Positions 47,134-57,429 of a DNA stretch of 64,000 nt are shown here, in pieces. A program made the translations under genes and the position numbers. The stretch spans positions 151,121,057 through 151,185,056 of the forward strand of contig CM043952.1 in assembly GCA_014529385.2 (NCBI GenBank), read 5' to 3'. The DNA comes from Adiantum capillus-veneris (lineage: Eukaryota > Streptophyta > Polypodiopsida > Polypodiales > Pteridaceae). The stretch's first letter is position 1. Every line of letters begins with the position of its first letter. The notes beneath the pieces were generated by a model. That model had not been told where the DNA came from. It saw only the letters and a list, made by a program, of their open reading frames with translations, and searched no databases.

Positions 47134-47595
47134 TCAGGAGAAGGGTAGAAGCTCAAGACCGTTCACGTGCACAAGTTCAAAGATTTGGCTTGAATGGGAG
47201 TTGTGATGGAGTAGGGCAATGAAATTGAGGTGGACCGTGGTGGTGGCTGCACTTTCCAAGGATGTCAATAGCGTGCGGAGCATGTGAGGGTTGCAAGAGG
47301 GAAGAAGCCACATAGGACCCAGTGAGGAGCAAGGGGAAGAACAAGTGTCCAAGTTGATCAAGCCGCTAGCATTGGAAGCAGGCACCAAGTCCACCAAGGC
47401 ATGTAGGCAGTTAAGGAGCTCCACCTTCATCACCACCCTTTTCCTCTCATGTCCCACATACATGGGGACATAGCCCCTGGTCACTCCTATACATGAGGCT
47501 CTCACCTCCTCCTCCTCCTCCTCCTCCTCTGATCTTGTCTCAAATCGCCTCTTCTGTTTTGATAGCTTCCTTATAATGGTTGTGACAAAATCCAT
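47134..47595 (-). CDS. SAUR-like auxin-responsive protein (153 aa), copy 1
   Basis: SAUR proteins are small plant proteins, many auxin-induced, that promote cell expansion by restraining PP2C.D phosphatases. The frame starts MDFVTTIIRKLSKQKRR, has a run of eight Glu, then GYVPMYVGHERKRVVMKVEL, which is the core SAUR signature (G-x-x-P-x-Y-V-G ... R-x-V-V ... L). The expected 'EFGY...G.L.IPC' tail is not clear; the C-terminal half reads differently, so it is either a divergent member or decayed at the end. The frame is uninterrupted. A CT microsatellite lies immediately upstream of the ATG. The tandem copy at 53777-54223 carries a stop. Confidence 0.6.
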   Translation of the reverse strand: MDFVTTIIRKLSKQKRRFETRSEEEEEEEEVRASCIGVTRGYVPMYVGHERKRVVMKVELLNCLHALVDLVPASNASGLINLDTCSSPCSSLGPMWLLPSCNPHMLRTLLTSLESAATTTVHLNFIALLHHNSHSSQIFELVHVNGLELLPFS

Positions 47596-47598
47596 CTC

Positions 47599-47645
<47 letters not shown>
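47596..47645. repeat. CT microsatellite upstream of the SAUR-like gene, copy 1
   Basis: A TC run of about 50 bases with one interruption (TA) beginning at the start codon. On the gene's strand it is a GA tract in the 5' leader. The run in copy 2 (54224-54283) is longer. Confidence 0.9.
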
Positions 47646-47647
<2 letters not shown>

Positions 47648-47659
47648 CTATGAACATTG

Positions 47660-48068
47660 AGAATAACGGAATTAAGAAAATTGTAGTAACAATTTTTATG
47701 AGAATACTTTCTGAAAATAGAGGGTGAACTTGATTAGAGGTAGTAATATAACTATTATACTTAATTAACTTAGCATGAACAATACTTTGCAAGAGAGAGA
47801 ATTACAGAACTTGACAACAGTTGAGGACCAAATTTATATGGAGCCAGTCCCCCCTCCAAAAGGCTTTTGTATTATAGTTTCTCCCATAAAGAGATACTTG
47901 GTACAATACAAGCTTTGTGTTTCTTGAAACCTTGATGGTGCAATGCAGATAGAGAGCTTCATGCACCACAATTATTCCGGTAACTAAGCATTAACTTGTC
48001 CCGTGTCTCAGTCCCAAGACCTCAAACACCTTCGCAGGTGGAGAGAGCTAGCAGGGAATGAGGATAGG
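47660..48068 (-). mobile_element. LTR fragment of the chromovirus family interrupted by the CACTA element, copy 1
   Basis: The block with 'gagccagtcccccctcc' and 'tctcagtcccaagacctc' matches the solo LTR at about 42120-42490 on the same strand. The homology stops at 48068, exactly where the CACTA terminus begins. The matching LTR sequence continues past that point in the solo LTR ('gggaagaggaaga'), so the transposon inserted into this LTR. Confidence 0.8.
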
Positions 48069-48320
48069 CACTACAAGAGGTTGTGTGCACTTGTGACGCT
48101 GTTAGCGATGGGAATACATTGGGTTTTTATACTCCCCGGCATCGCTAAGACCGTCGCTAAGAGCGTCGATACGGGAACATCGCTATAAGCGTCGCTACGA
48201 TCGTCGCTATAGATGTCACTATATAGAGACGCCTATAGCGACGGTCATAGCGACGTTTACAGGCCACCTATAGCGACGTTTATAGCGACGCTGTAGAGCC
48301 TTATATAGCGACGCCCGAGA
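48069..48320. mobile_element. CACTA (En/Spm) left terminus with subterminal repeats, copy 1
   Basis: CACTACAAGAGG at 48069 is the typical terminal inverted repeat of plant CACTA elements. It is followed within 250 bp by about ten copies, in both orientations, of the short motif TAGCGACG or CGTCGCTA. In the En/Spm system such subterminal repeats bind TNPA and bring the ends together for transposition. Confidence 0.9.
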
Positions 48321-48716
48321 GATTTCTTTTTTGGTGTTAGGGCATTGAATGCCCTGCCACCCATCACCCATATTGAATGTTTCATTAATGATTCACCTTT
48401 GAAGAAAATGCAAGCTTAGATATAGACCCAAAGTAGTCACCCACAAGACAATATAACCATTAACTCCATCATCCATAGTATTGTTTGCAGAATAAAGATA
48501 CAAAACTGATAAAAGTAAATTGATGAAAGTAAATCAATGAAAGTAAATCTATGACAATTGTACACATCATAGACAAAATCACTTGATTGTTAAACTTTGC
48601 AAATGTAATAGTTACAACACCATTGTCATTATTGAAAAAATATACATGGTTTTCAAAAAGACGTATAAATGTCATCTCATGATACATATGCTATGACAAA
48701 AGGAAACTAATGCTAT
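48321..48716. other. CACTA 3' flank between terminus and tnpA
   Basis: AT-rich sequence inside the transposon with no gene I can support. The 72-codon minus-strand frame recurs in copy 2 but looks like non-coding drift. Confidence 0.5.
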
Positions 48717-48719
48717 CTA

Positions 48720-50040
48720 GCTACGGCTAGACTGACATCGTCTAATCATACGTCTCATCGCGTCCAAGCGGCGTATCTGTCGGATATCTGCAAAAAAAAC
48801 AATAAGACAAATTTTTGTAAGTATAAACATATAGCGAGGTTTATAAAACAATTCAATAAATAGAAAAGAGTAAACCCTAATACTAACCATGTCGCCGCGA
48901 GAACGCAGAATGTCCATCAGGGTGTTTAAGTCCTTCCTCCCTACGTACTCGTCCTCGTACGGTGTCGGGTCACGTCCTGTCATCAACCACTGTCAAAACA
49001 TACAAAGAATCCATTATGTTAGAATTTAAAAACCCCTAAACTCTAAACTATCAAACCTAAAGAGCAATGCAAAAATACTTACAAAATCGGCCTCAAATGA
49101 TGCTCACCCGCCGCTCCCCAAGTGGTGCGAGCTCCCTGCCTCTACTCGCGCTCTGGCTGCATCCTTTTGTTGCTTCCACTTGACGGGATTCTTGGGCACT
49201 GCTTTCTTCGCATTCTTCCAATCTTCTTTGGCTAGCCAATCTGGTTTGTTCCACCCATGCTTAATTGCTTTTTGCACTTCGGAATGCTTGTGCTTGTAGT
49301 ATTCGCGTATTCGAACCTTCATCACGTCTTCATTGAAGCGATCATCTCGTGTTGGAACGGGAAACTTGTCATGAAGTATGCCGATGTTTTTAAATCACTT
49401 GGTACTTCACTCCAGGTGTTAATTAGTATGTAGTGTCTAAACACCTGAGAGCAAAGACCGTGCATGCGGGAGATCACCTTCTTTCCTTCATCATCCAAGA
49501 TGATGCTGCCACTGAAGTCGACGGAGTAAGGCAAGCCCTCTCGCCGGTGACGCGTGAACCTGGGTGTCCCGACAAGGGTCTAGCGGCGTGTCGATGGGGG
49601 TATGGACGTCAGGTGTCTCCACTGGATTTTGGGCCCCGAAGCGAGGAGTGTCGACTGGAGTGACTCCTGGAGAAGTAGCTAGTGGTATGTAGCTGCTAGG
49701 AACGGCCGTCAGCCGCGCAAAACTTGGTGTAGATGGCGATGTTGTGGCTGGTGTCGGGGCGGACAAAGAAGGGGAGGGTAAAGAGCCTCGTCGAACACGA
49801 GGTGGTGTCGAGGCATCGGAGGCGGCATCCCACAACAATCACCACCGCCACCACTAGAGCGCCGGTGCCTAGATGAGTGTGAAGATTGTCTCGTCGACAC
49901 CGAAGCTTCGGAGCGCACTGAATGCTCCGAAACAGAGGGAGAAGCGGTTGGAGTAGGAACGCACGATGGTGCGCCAGAGCGATGACGCTGCACGTACCAC
50001 TTTTTCTATTGGGGTGACAAAGAAGAAACTCCTCATCATA
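48720..50040 (-). pseudogene. TNPA-like gene of the CACTA element, copy 1, broken
   Basis: Same gene as 55380-56730. The C-terminal exon (48724-48789) ends RMIRRCQSSRS, a middle exon is at about 48880-48990 (EDEYVGRKDLNTLMDILRS), and the main exon spans 49104-49838. Relative to copy 2 the main exon has a 7-bp deletion near 49385 and a 2-bp deletion near 49580, both shifting the frame. This copy cannot make the full protein. Confidence 0.75.
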
Positions 50041-50106
50041 CATACCTGCATTAAACAACGAAACATTTAAACTTAATGTTGAATCAATAGAGAAGAAAAC
50101 ATGGAC

Positions 50107-50109
<3 letters not shown>

Positions 50110-50158
<49 letters not shown>
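50110..50158. repeat. GA microsatellite, copy 1
   Basis: About 48 bases of GA upstream of tnpA. The equivalent run in copy 2 is about 80 bases. Confidence 0.95.
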
Positions 50159-50162
<4 letters not shown>

Positions 50163-50229
50163 GGGACTCATAAAGGGTAAGGGATTCCTGTGTAAAGAGA
50201 TTTCGTTGAATTTCTGTGAATTTCAAAAA

Positions 50230-50473
50230 GCACTGCACTCTGGGTGCGATGGAAATTGAAGCTACATTGCGAAGGTCTGCTCATAGAAGTTGCTTGTCCC
50301 ACCACTAAATTTAATTGATCAGGTGAAAGAGACTCTGAGAAGCAGTAGTAGTGCTTCTTAATGTCTCTTTCACCCGATCGGCTAGATCTAGTGGTGGGAT
50401 GAGCAGCATCTATATTGAGCAAACCAGCTTCGCGATTGCAGCTTCAGTCTCCATCCCACTCGGAGTGCAGTGC
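50230..50473. repeat. 244-bp foldback between tnpA and TNP2, copy 1
   Basis: Two arms of about 115 bp face each other around a 7-base loop (GTAGTAG) near 50350. Pairs include GCACTGCACTC with GAGTGCAGTGC at the ends, GAAGCTACATTGCGAAGG with CTTCGCGATTGCAGCTTC, and CCCACCACTAAAT with TCTAGTGGTGGG near the middle. About 20 bases in the right arm ('catctatattgagcaaacc') bulge out. The same structure is in copy 2. Confidence 0.85.
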
Positions 50474-50519
50474 TCGTCGTCCCTGCTTGTGAGAACATAC
50501 CTAGAGCATACGTACCTGG

Positions 50520-50605
50520 AGTGGACGCAAAGACCATTAAATACAATGATGCAATGACCATTAAATACAATGATGCAATGACCATGAAATAAAATGACGC
50601 AATGA
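50520..50605. repeat. Tandem repeat of about 26 bp
   Basis: Three units of 'accattaaatacaatgatg' type. They also occur in copy 2 at about 57222-57300. Confidence 0.85.
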
Positions 50606-50699
50606 CGTATATAGATAAAAATGGACAAGAAGCCACGTGAATACAATATTATAAAACGGAGCTAGATTGTTCAAATACAATATTCATGGCTTTAAGAGG

Positions 50700-52995
50700 T
50701 CTCTCTCTTATCCTCGCAAAGGTCAGCATAACTTACTATATCTATATAGAGCTCTCCGTTTAAACAGATGTCCTCCATTTCATTTTGTAGATCCTCTGCA
50801 TGCACCCCATATGAGTAGCAGCTTGATGCTCGTCTGGCACCACCTCAGTGGCTTCTGACTGAGCATCTTCTCCGATCTCCTTCATTGATACCGCTGTGAT
50901 TGGCACATGGTAGCCTTCATACATCCGTGCACTATGAGGGGCTACCTCTATGATGTACTACCAGTTTGATGCAGACTTTGTAGGATAATATATCACCTGT
51001 CAGAGACACATAACTTACATGAGAGCTTCCAAGCACATAACTTCTAAAATTGGATGTTAACTATTTACATACATACTTGTTCACAATGCTCGGGTAGTAT
51101 GAAGGTGTCTCTTTGGTCAGTCCATTTCTTAGTTGAATCCACCTCAAGAAAACTAGACTCTCCTCTACGCACAATAGCGTTGCGACCCTCCATGATTATC
51201 TTGAACCATTGCACGTCAAACAAGTCGACAAAAAATCCTCTATAATCGATCCTCAAAATCTTTTGTAGCGTGCCGAAGTAAGTGAGTTTCACCACCACAG
51301 GATCTGCATCAGAGGACCGTCGTCGACTATACTGTTCAAGTTTTGCCATGATTCCACAATCTTGAGTAAAACTCTTTTTGTCGATCCGTTCCACCCTAAA
51401 ATGTTGACCTTTACACCATGCTGTTGTGTATGACTTATACTACAACCAACAAAGATTATGAGTGGCCGTTCAAACATCTAGAAAGTCACTAGTCGTACAT
51501 TAATGCAAACTTACCTTGGTCATGCAACCCCGAGAGTACTCCCATTCCTCCTCAGTCACTTCTTCACCGTACTGTTGTGCGCTTTTCAATTGGTTGTGAA
51601 ACCATCTTAAGCTCATGAATGTTGGTAGCTCTCCAGACCCGTCGGATAGTGCATTGGTGGTCGTCTTCCCTGTCTCCACTCGATTCGTGCCCTTTGTCTC
51701 TCTTGCTTTGCATCCTCATATTGTGAAATCCACTTTTGCATCACTGGATTGTGAAGCATGCAAAATCGGTTGATTTTAGCCTCTAGATCTTCCATCATCT
51801 TCTTCTCAACACCGAGATTGCACATGACAATCCCATATATGCGCTCTACATGACAATCATCTATGGGTCGCCATAGCGTGTCCCAGGCTTTATCAAATCC
51901 ATCTAGCCACTCTCCAATGTACACTAGGGACTCTAATACTAGCCAACCTTCTGCCATGCTACCCTTCGAGCATGCCTTCTGACGCACATATCCCTTGAGT
52001 GTTTTCATGAAACGTTCTAAAAAGAACATCCATCTGGAATGTACTATGCCAGCTATTTCCACCTCATCAACTATGTGAACAAGAAGATGCACCTGAATGG
52101 TTAGCATGGTAGTAGGAAAGTGTTTCTCAAACATGCACACGACCTTCACAACATTTAGTTTGGCAAATGGTATGGAGTCTACCTTGATCTCCTTTTGTGA
52201 GATCCATTGCACCAACTTCGCAAGTTTGTAGATTGTGTTACGGACGAGACAAACATCCCTCAATGGCCACCGGTAAAATAAACTGCAAAACACGTGCAAC
52301 AATGATATTAAAGTCCACACACGAATTTGTTACATAATTCCCACTTTGATATATTCCACTATGAACATACCTGACACATTTATGCCAGTTCACAATTGTT
52401 GTAGCTCTTCCAATAGTGGACGAAGATACACATCCATATTCTTCACTTTATACCGCCCCGGCACAATCAAGCTTAGCCATAGGTGCCCCTTCTTCGTAGT
52501 CAACCACGGGGGAATGTTGTAGTTGACAAACAATGACAACGGGCCATACATTGTAAGATGTTGATCTTTGAACAAATTGATTTACGCCATCCATAGCTAG
52601 GCCTAGGCACAAATTTTGAGCTTCCCTGGCAAAATCCGACCATGTTTCATCTATATGTTTCGAGGCTGCACAATCTGCAGGAATCCGTAGCACACCATCC
52701 GAAGAATTATTCTCCTCATGCCATGATGCTAGGGCGGCCATGGATTTACATTCAAAGAAATGCTTGATGCGAGGAAGCAGAGAAAAATGTCACAAAACCT
52801 TTTGTGGAATTTTTGTTCCGTGGAGATCTACTCGATATCTCTCGGAATCACATTTTGGACACTTCTCCATGTCTATGTATTCCCCTCTAAAAAGAATGCA
52901 ATCGTTAGGACAAGCGTGGATCGAATTGTAATCCATTCCCAAGTTTCACAAAATCTTTCTTGCTTCCTCTCTGGATTCTGGCATCACATTATTAG
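50700..52995 (-). pseudogene. TNP2-like transposase gene, copy 1, truncated
   Basis: Read on the minus strand: the LGMDYNSIHACPND type zinc-binding start lies near 52930; MAALASWHEENNSSDGVLR at 52741; then YNIPPWLTTKKGH near 52520. A deletion joins this directly to the DUF4218 block (52320-51613: YRWPLRDVCLVRNTIYKL, HSRWMFFLERFMKTLKGYV). The DUF4216 part follows (51394-51065: KLTYFGTLQKILRIDYRGFF). It lacks the N-terminal exon, which lies beyond the duplication breakpoint, and about 750 bp encoding the central transposase core. It is inactive. Confidence 0.8.
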
Positions 52996-53030
52996 CTAGC
53001 ATTATGTGCTCTTTGAGCAATCTACACAAC

Positions 53031-53186
53031 CTTTGAGCAATCTTTGAGCATTATGTGCTCTTTGAGCAATCTACACAACCTTTGAGCAATCTTTGAGCAT
53101 TATGTGCTCTTTGAGCAATCTACACATTATTAGCTAGCATTATGTGCTCTTTGAGCATCACATTATTAGCTAGCATTATGTGCTCT
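53031..53186. repeat. Duplication junction made of re-copied short segments
   Basis: Between the end of copy 1 and the start of copy 2 the phrases 'gcattatgtgctctttgag', 'caatctacacaac', 'ctttgagcaatctttgag' and 'acattattagctag' are each repeated two to four times in changing combinations, all taken from the preceding 60 bp. The last one, ending 'gctctttg', passes into 'gccggtgg' of copy 2 with a 3-4 base overlap (TTGG). Confidence 0.9.
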
Positions 53187-53425
53187 TTGGCCGGTGGAAA
53201 ATGATGACAAGTCAGTTATGTGATCACCCTCGCACACTTTGGACTTTGGAAGCAGCAATTGCAGGAGACCCATCAGTTGATCTTGTGCTAGTGACAACAA
53301 CTTTCTCTTCTTCTAAACAAGAGAATGTGTCCATTGATCCTTACTATTCGACGCCAAAAATCCTCAATGTCATTACTCGTAACTTATATCCTTGTGGTTC
53401 TGCTGTTGTAAGTGTAGTACTATAA
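53187..53425 (+). pseudogene. 3' fragment of the F-box/kelch gene, copy 2
   Basis: The last 79 codons and the stop of the kelch gene (from GRWKMMTSQLCDHPRTLW) are repeated, identical as far as I can see to 46573-46808. The F-box and the kelch blades are missing. A fortuitous ATG at 53180, made by the junction, opens an 81-codon frame. Confidence 0.9.
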
Positions 53426-53690
53426 TGGTACTCAAAATTGTTGGTTACTTTTAAGTTGCTCTCAAGCTATTTTTCACTATCATCTACATGTTAAGGAAAC
53501 TTGCTTTTAGTTCAGGCATTTGTTAGGTATAGATCTATTGGTTAGGAAATGGCAGAGCCAGGTTCCACTAGACTTAACATGCCCAATAAGTGGCATTTAT
53601 CAATCTTGTGCTATTGTTTCTTTTGTTAGTATCCTCATCCTACAACACATGAGCATCTGTCTCTCTCCCGTTTGCTTTGGCTTGGCATAT

Positions 53691-53694
<4 letters not shown>

Positions 53695-53739
<45 letters not shown>
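53695..53739. repeat. GA microsatellite, copy 2
   Basis: About 45 bases of GA. The equivalent in copy 1 (47078-47096) is 19 bases. Confidence 0.95.
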
Positions 53740-53742
<3 letters not shown>

Positions 53743-53776
53743 TGTAGGCGGTGATGAAAGAGGGGAGGTGGGATTT

Positions 53777-54218
53777 TCAGGAGAAGGGTAGAAGCTCAAG
53801 ACCGTTCACGTGCACAAGTTCAAAGATTTGGCTTGAATGGGAGTTGTGATGGAGTAGGGCAATGAAATTGAGGTGGACCGTGGTGGTGGCTGCACTTTCC
53901 AAGGATGTCAATAGCGTGCGGAGCATGTGAGGGTTGCAAGAGGGAAGAAGCCACATAGGACCCAGTGAGGAGCAAGGGGAAGAACAAGTGTCCAAGTTGA
54001 TCAAGCCGCTAGCATTGGAAGCAGGCACCAAGTCCACCAAGGCATGTAGGCAGTTAAGGAGCTCCACCTTCATCACCACCCTTTTCCTCTCATGTCCCAC
54101 ATACATGGGGACATAGCCCCTGGTCACTCCTATACATGAGGCTCTCACCTCCTCCTCTGATCTTGTCTCAAATCACCTCTTCTGTTTTGATAGCTTCCTT
54201 ATAATGGTTGTGACAAAA

Positions 54219-54223
<5 letters not shown>
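53777..54223 (-). pseudogene. SAUR-like gene, copy 2, with premature stop
   Basis: Same gene as 47134-47595. Starting from the matching ATG at 54221-54223, codon 17 (CGA in copy 1) is TGA at 54173-54175. The Glu run is three residues instead of eight. An internal ATG downstream of the stop leaves a 123-codon frame that still has GYVPMYVGHERKR, so a shortened protein is possible if translation starts there. Confidence 0.8.

Positions 54224-54283
<60 letters not shown>
54224..54283. repeat. CT microsatellite, copy 2
   Basis: About 60 uninterrupted bases, longer than its partner in copy 1. Confidence 0.95.
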
Positions 54284-54284
<1 letters not shown>

Positions 54285-54297
54285 ATGGAAATGGACT

Positions 54298-54716
54298 ATG
54301 AACATTGAGAATAGCGGAATTAAGAAAATTGTAGTAACAATTTTTATGAGAATACTTTCTGAAAATAGAGGGTGGACTTGATTAGAGGTAGTAATATAAC
54401 TATTATACTTAATTAACTTAGCATGAACAATACTTTGCAAGAGAGAGAATTAGAGAACTTGACAACAGTAGAGGACCGAATTTATATGGAGCCAGTCCCC
54501 CCTCCCAAAGGCTTTTGTATTATAGTTTCTCCCATAAAGAGATACTTGGTACAGAACAAGCTTTGTGTTTCTTGAAACCTTGATGGTGCAATGCAGACAG
54601 AGAGCTTCATGCACCACAATTATTCCGGTAACTAAGCATTAACTTGTCCCGTGTCTCAGTCCCAAGACCTCAAACACCTTCGTAGGTGGAGAGAGCTAGC
54701 AGGGAATGAGGATAGG
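54298..54716 (-). mobile_element. LTR fragment interrupted by the CACTA element, copy 2
   Basis: Repeat of 47660-48068. It ends at the CACTA terminus at 54717. Confidence 0.8.
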
Positions 54717-54970
54717 CACTACAAGAGGTTGTGTGCACTTGTGACGCTGTTAGCGACGGGAATACATTGGGTTTTTATACTCCCCGGCATAGCTAAGAGC
54801 GTCGATACGGGAACGTCACTATAAGCGTCGCTACGATCTTCGCTATAGATGTCACTATATAGAGACGCCTATAGCGACGGTCATAGCAACGTTTACAGGC
54901 CACCTATAGCGACGTTTATGGCGATGCTGCAGAGCCTTATATAGCGACGGTCATAGCGACGCCCGAGAGA
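54717..54970. mobile_element. CACTA left terminus with subterminal repeats, copy 2
   Basis: CACTACAAGAGG followed by TAGCGACG/CGTCGCTA motifs, as in copy 1. It has lost one short stretch ('gctaagaccgtc') and gained an extra 'tatagcgacggtcatagcga' copy near 54940. Confidence 0.9.
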
Positions 54971-55379
54971 TTTCTTTTTTGGTGTTAGGGCATTGAATGC
55001 CCTGCCACCCATCACCCATATTGAATGTTTCATTAATGATTCACCTTTGAAGAAAATGCAAGCTTAGATATAGACCCAAAGTAGTCACCCACAAGACAAT
55101 ATAACCATTAACTCCATCATCCATAGTATTGTTTGCAGAATAAAGATACAAAACTGATAAAAGTAAATTGATGAAAGTAAATCAATGAAAGTAAATCTAT
55201 GACAATTGTACACATCATAGACCAAAACACTTGATTGTTAAACTTTGCAAATGTAATAGTTACAACACCATTGTCATTATTGAAAAAATATACATGGTTT
55301 TCAAAAAGACGTATAAATGTCATCTCATGATACATATGCTATGACAAAAGGAAAATAATGCTATCTAGCTACGGCCAGA

Positions 55380-56730
55380 CTGACGTCGTCTAATAAGACG
55401 TCTCATTGCGTCCAAGCGGCGTATCTGTTGGATTCTGGAAAAAAACCATTAAGACAGCTTTTTGTAAGTATAAACATATAGCGAGGTTTATAAAACAATT
55501 CAACAAATAGAAAAGAGTAAACCCTAATACTAACCATGTCGCCGCGAGAACGCAGAATGTCCATCAGGGTGTTTAAGTCCTTCCTCCCTACGTACTCATC
55601 CTCGTACAGTGTCGGGTCACGTCCTGTCATCAACCACTGTCAAAACATACAAAGAATCCATTATGTTAGAATTTAAAAACCCCTAAACTCTAAACTATCA
55701 AACCTAAAGAGCAATGCAAAAATACTTACAAAATCGGCCTCAAATGATGCTCACCCGCCGCTCCCCAAGTGGTGCGAGCTCCCTGCCTCTACTCGCGCTC
55801 TGGCTGCATCCTTTTGTTGCTTCCACTTGACGGGATTCTCGCGCATTGCTTTCTTCGCATTCTTCCAATCTTCTTTGGCTAGCCAATCTGGTCTGTTCCA
55901 CCCATGCTTAATTGCTTTTTGCACTTCGGAATGCTTGTGCTTGTAGTATTCGCGTATTCGAACCTTCATCACGTCTTCATTGAAGCGGTCATCTCGTGTT
56001 GGAACAGGAAACTTGTCATGAAGCATGCTGATGACTCTGTCTTTTAAATCACTTGGTACTTCACTCCAGGTGTTAATTAGTATGTAGTGTCTAAACACCT
56101 GAGAGCAAAGACCGTGCATGCGGGAGATCACCTTCTTTCCTTCATCATCCAAGATGATGCTGCCACTGAAGTCAATGGAGTAAGGCAAGCCCTCTCGCCG
56201 GTGACGCGTGGACCTGGGTGTCCTGGCAGGGGTCTCTAGCGGCGTGTCTATGGGGGTATGGACATTAGGTGTCTCCACTGGATTTTGGGCCCCGAAGCGA
56301 GCAGTGTCGACTGGAGTGACTCCTGGAGGAGTAGCTAGTGGTATGTAGCTGCTAGGAACGACCATCAGCCACGCAAAACTTGGTGTAGATGGCGATGTTG
56401 TGGCTGGTGTCGGGGCGGACAAAGAAGGGGAGGGTAAAGAGTCTCGTCGAACACGAGGCGGTGTCGAGGCATCGATGGCGGCATCCCACAACAATCGCCA
56501 CCGCCACCGCTAGAGTGCCGGTGCCTAGATGAGTGTGAAGATTGTCTCGTCGACACCGAAGCTTCGGAGCGCACTTAATGCTCTGAAACAGAGAGAGAAG
56601 CGGTTGGAGTAGGAACGCACGATGGTGCGCCAGAGCGATGACGCTGCACGTACCACTTTCTCTACTGGGGTGACAAAGAAGAAAGAAACTCCTCATCATA
56701 CATACCTGCATTAAACAACCAAACATTTAA
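55380..56730 (-). CDS. TNPA-like (Ptta/En/Spm family) protein gene, copy 2
   Basis: In En/Spm elements TNPA binds the subterminal repeats and regulates the element. The main exon (55751-56494) is open for 247 codons: a Pro/Thr/Ser-rich N-terminal half, then GLPYSIDFSGSIILDDEGKK, HYILINTWSEVPSDLKDRVI and VRIREYYKHKHSEVQKAIKH, ending in WKQQKDAARARVEAG. This layout matches the plant Transposase_24 type domain. Further minus-strand sequence upstream (to about 56726) and a downstream exon (about 55537-55637, EDEYVGRKDLNTLMDILRS, with a donor at its end) belong to it; exact exon limits are uncertain. The last exon differs from copy 1 and has an early stop. Confidence 0.65.
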
Positions 56731-56766
56731 ACTTAATATTGAATCAATGGAGAAGAAAACATGGAC

Positions 56767-56770
<4 letters not shown>

Positions 56771-56852
<82 letters not shown>
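56771..56852. repeat. GA microsatellite, copy 2
   Basis: About 80 bases of GA, against 48 in copy 1. Confidence 0.95.
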
Positions 56853-56856
<4 letters not shown>

Positions 56857-56918
56857 CATAAAGGGGAAGGGATTCCTGTGTAAAGATATTTCGTTGAATT
56901 TCTGTGAATTTCAAAAAG

Positions 56919-57161
56919 CACTGCACTCCGGGTGAGATGGAAATTGAAGCTGCATCGCGAAGGTCTGCTCATAGAAGTTGCTTGTCCCACCACTAAATTT
57001 AATTGATCGGGTGAAAGAGACTCTGAGAAGCAGTAGTAGTGCTTCTTAATGTCTCTTTCACCCGATCAGCTAGATCTAGTGGTGGGATGAGCAGCATCTA
57101 TATTGAGCAAACCAACTTCACGATTGCAGCTTCAGTCTCCATCCCACTCGGAGCGCAGTGC
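56919..57161. repeat. Foldback between tnpA and TNP2, copy 2
   Basis: Same structure as 50230-50473, with scattered substitutions. One of them (left arm 'gatcgggtgaaag') restores a pair with the right arm 'ctttcacccgatc' that is mismatched in copy 1. Confidence 0.85.
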
Positions 57162-57429
57162 TCGTCGTCCCTGCTTGTGAGAACATACCTAGAGCATACG
57201 TACCTGGGGTGGACGCAAAGACCATTAAATACAATGACGCAATGACCATTAAATACAATGATGCAATGACCATTAAATAAAATGACGCAATGACGCATAT
57301 AGACAAAAATGGACAAGAAGCCACGTGAATACAATATACATTATAAAACGGAGCTAGATTGTTCAAATACAATATTTATGGCTTTAAGAGGTCTCTCTCT
57401 CATCCTCGCAAAGGTCAGCATAACTTCCT

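Larger units (their letters stand above)
46570..53030. repeat. Tandem segmental duplication, copy 1
   Basis: From 'ttggccggtgg' at 46570 the sequence is repeated, with few substitutions, from 53187 on. Copy 1 contains the kelch 3' end, the SAUR-like gene, an LTR fragment, the left CACTA end, tnpA and most of TNP2. It lacks about 750 bp found in copy 2 (59080-59820) and ends where copy 2 reads 60471. Confidence 0.95.

Noticed and set aside
47134-47595. SAUR-like frame as part of the transposon
   Set aside because: It lies outside the CACTA terminus and the LTR fragment and has a plant SAUR core motif, so a host gene duplicated with its neighbours is the simpler reading.
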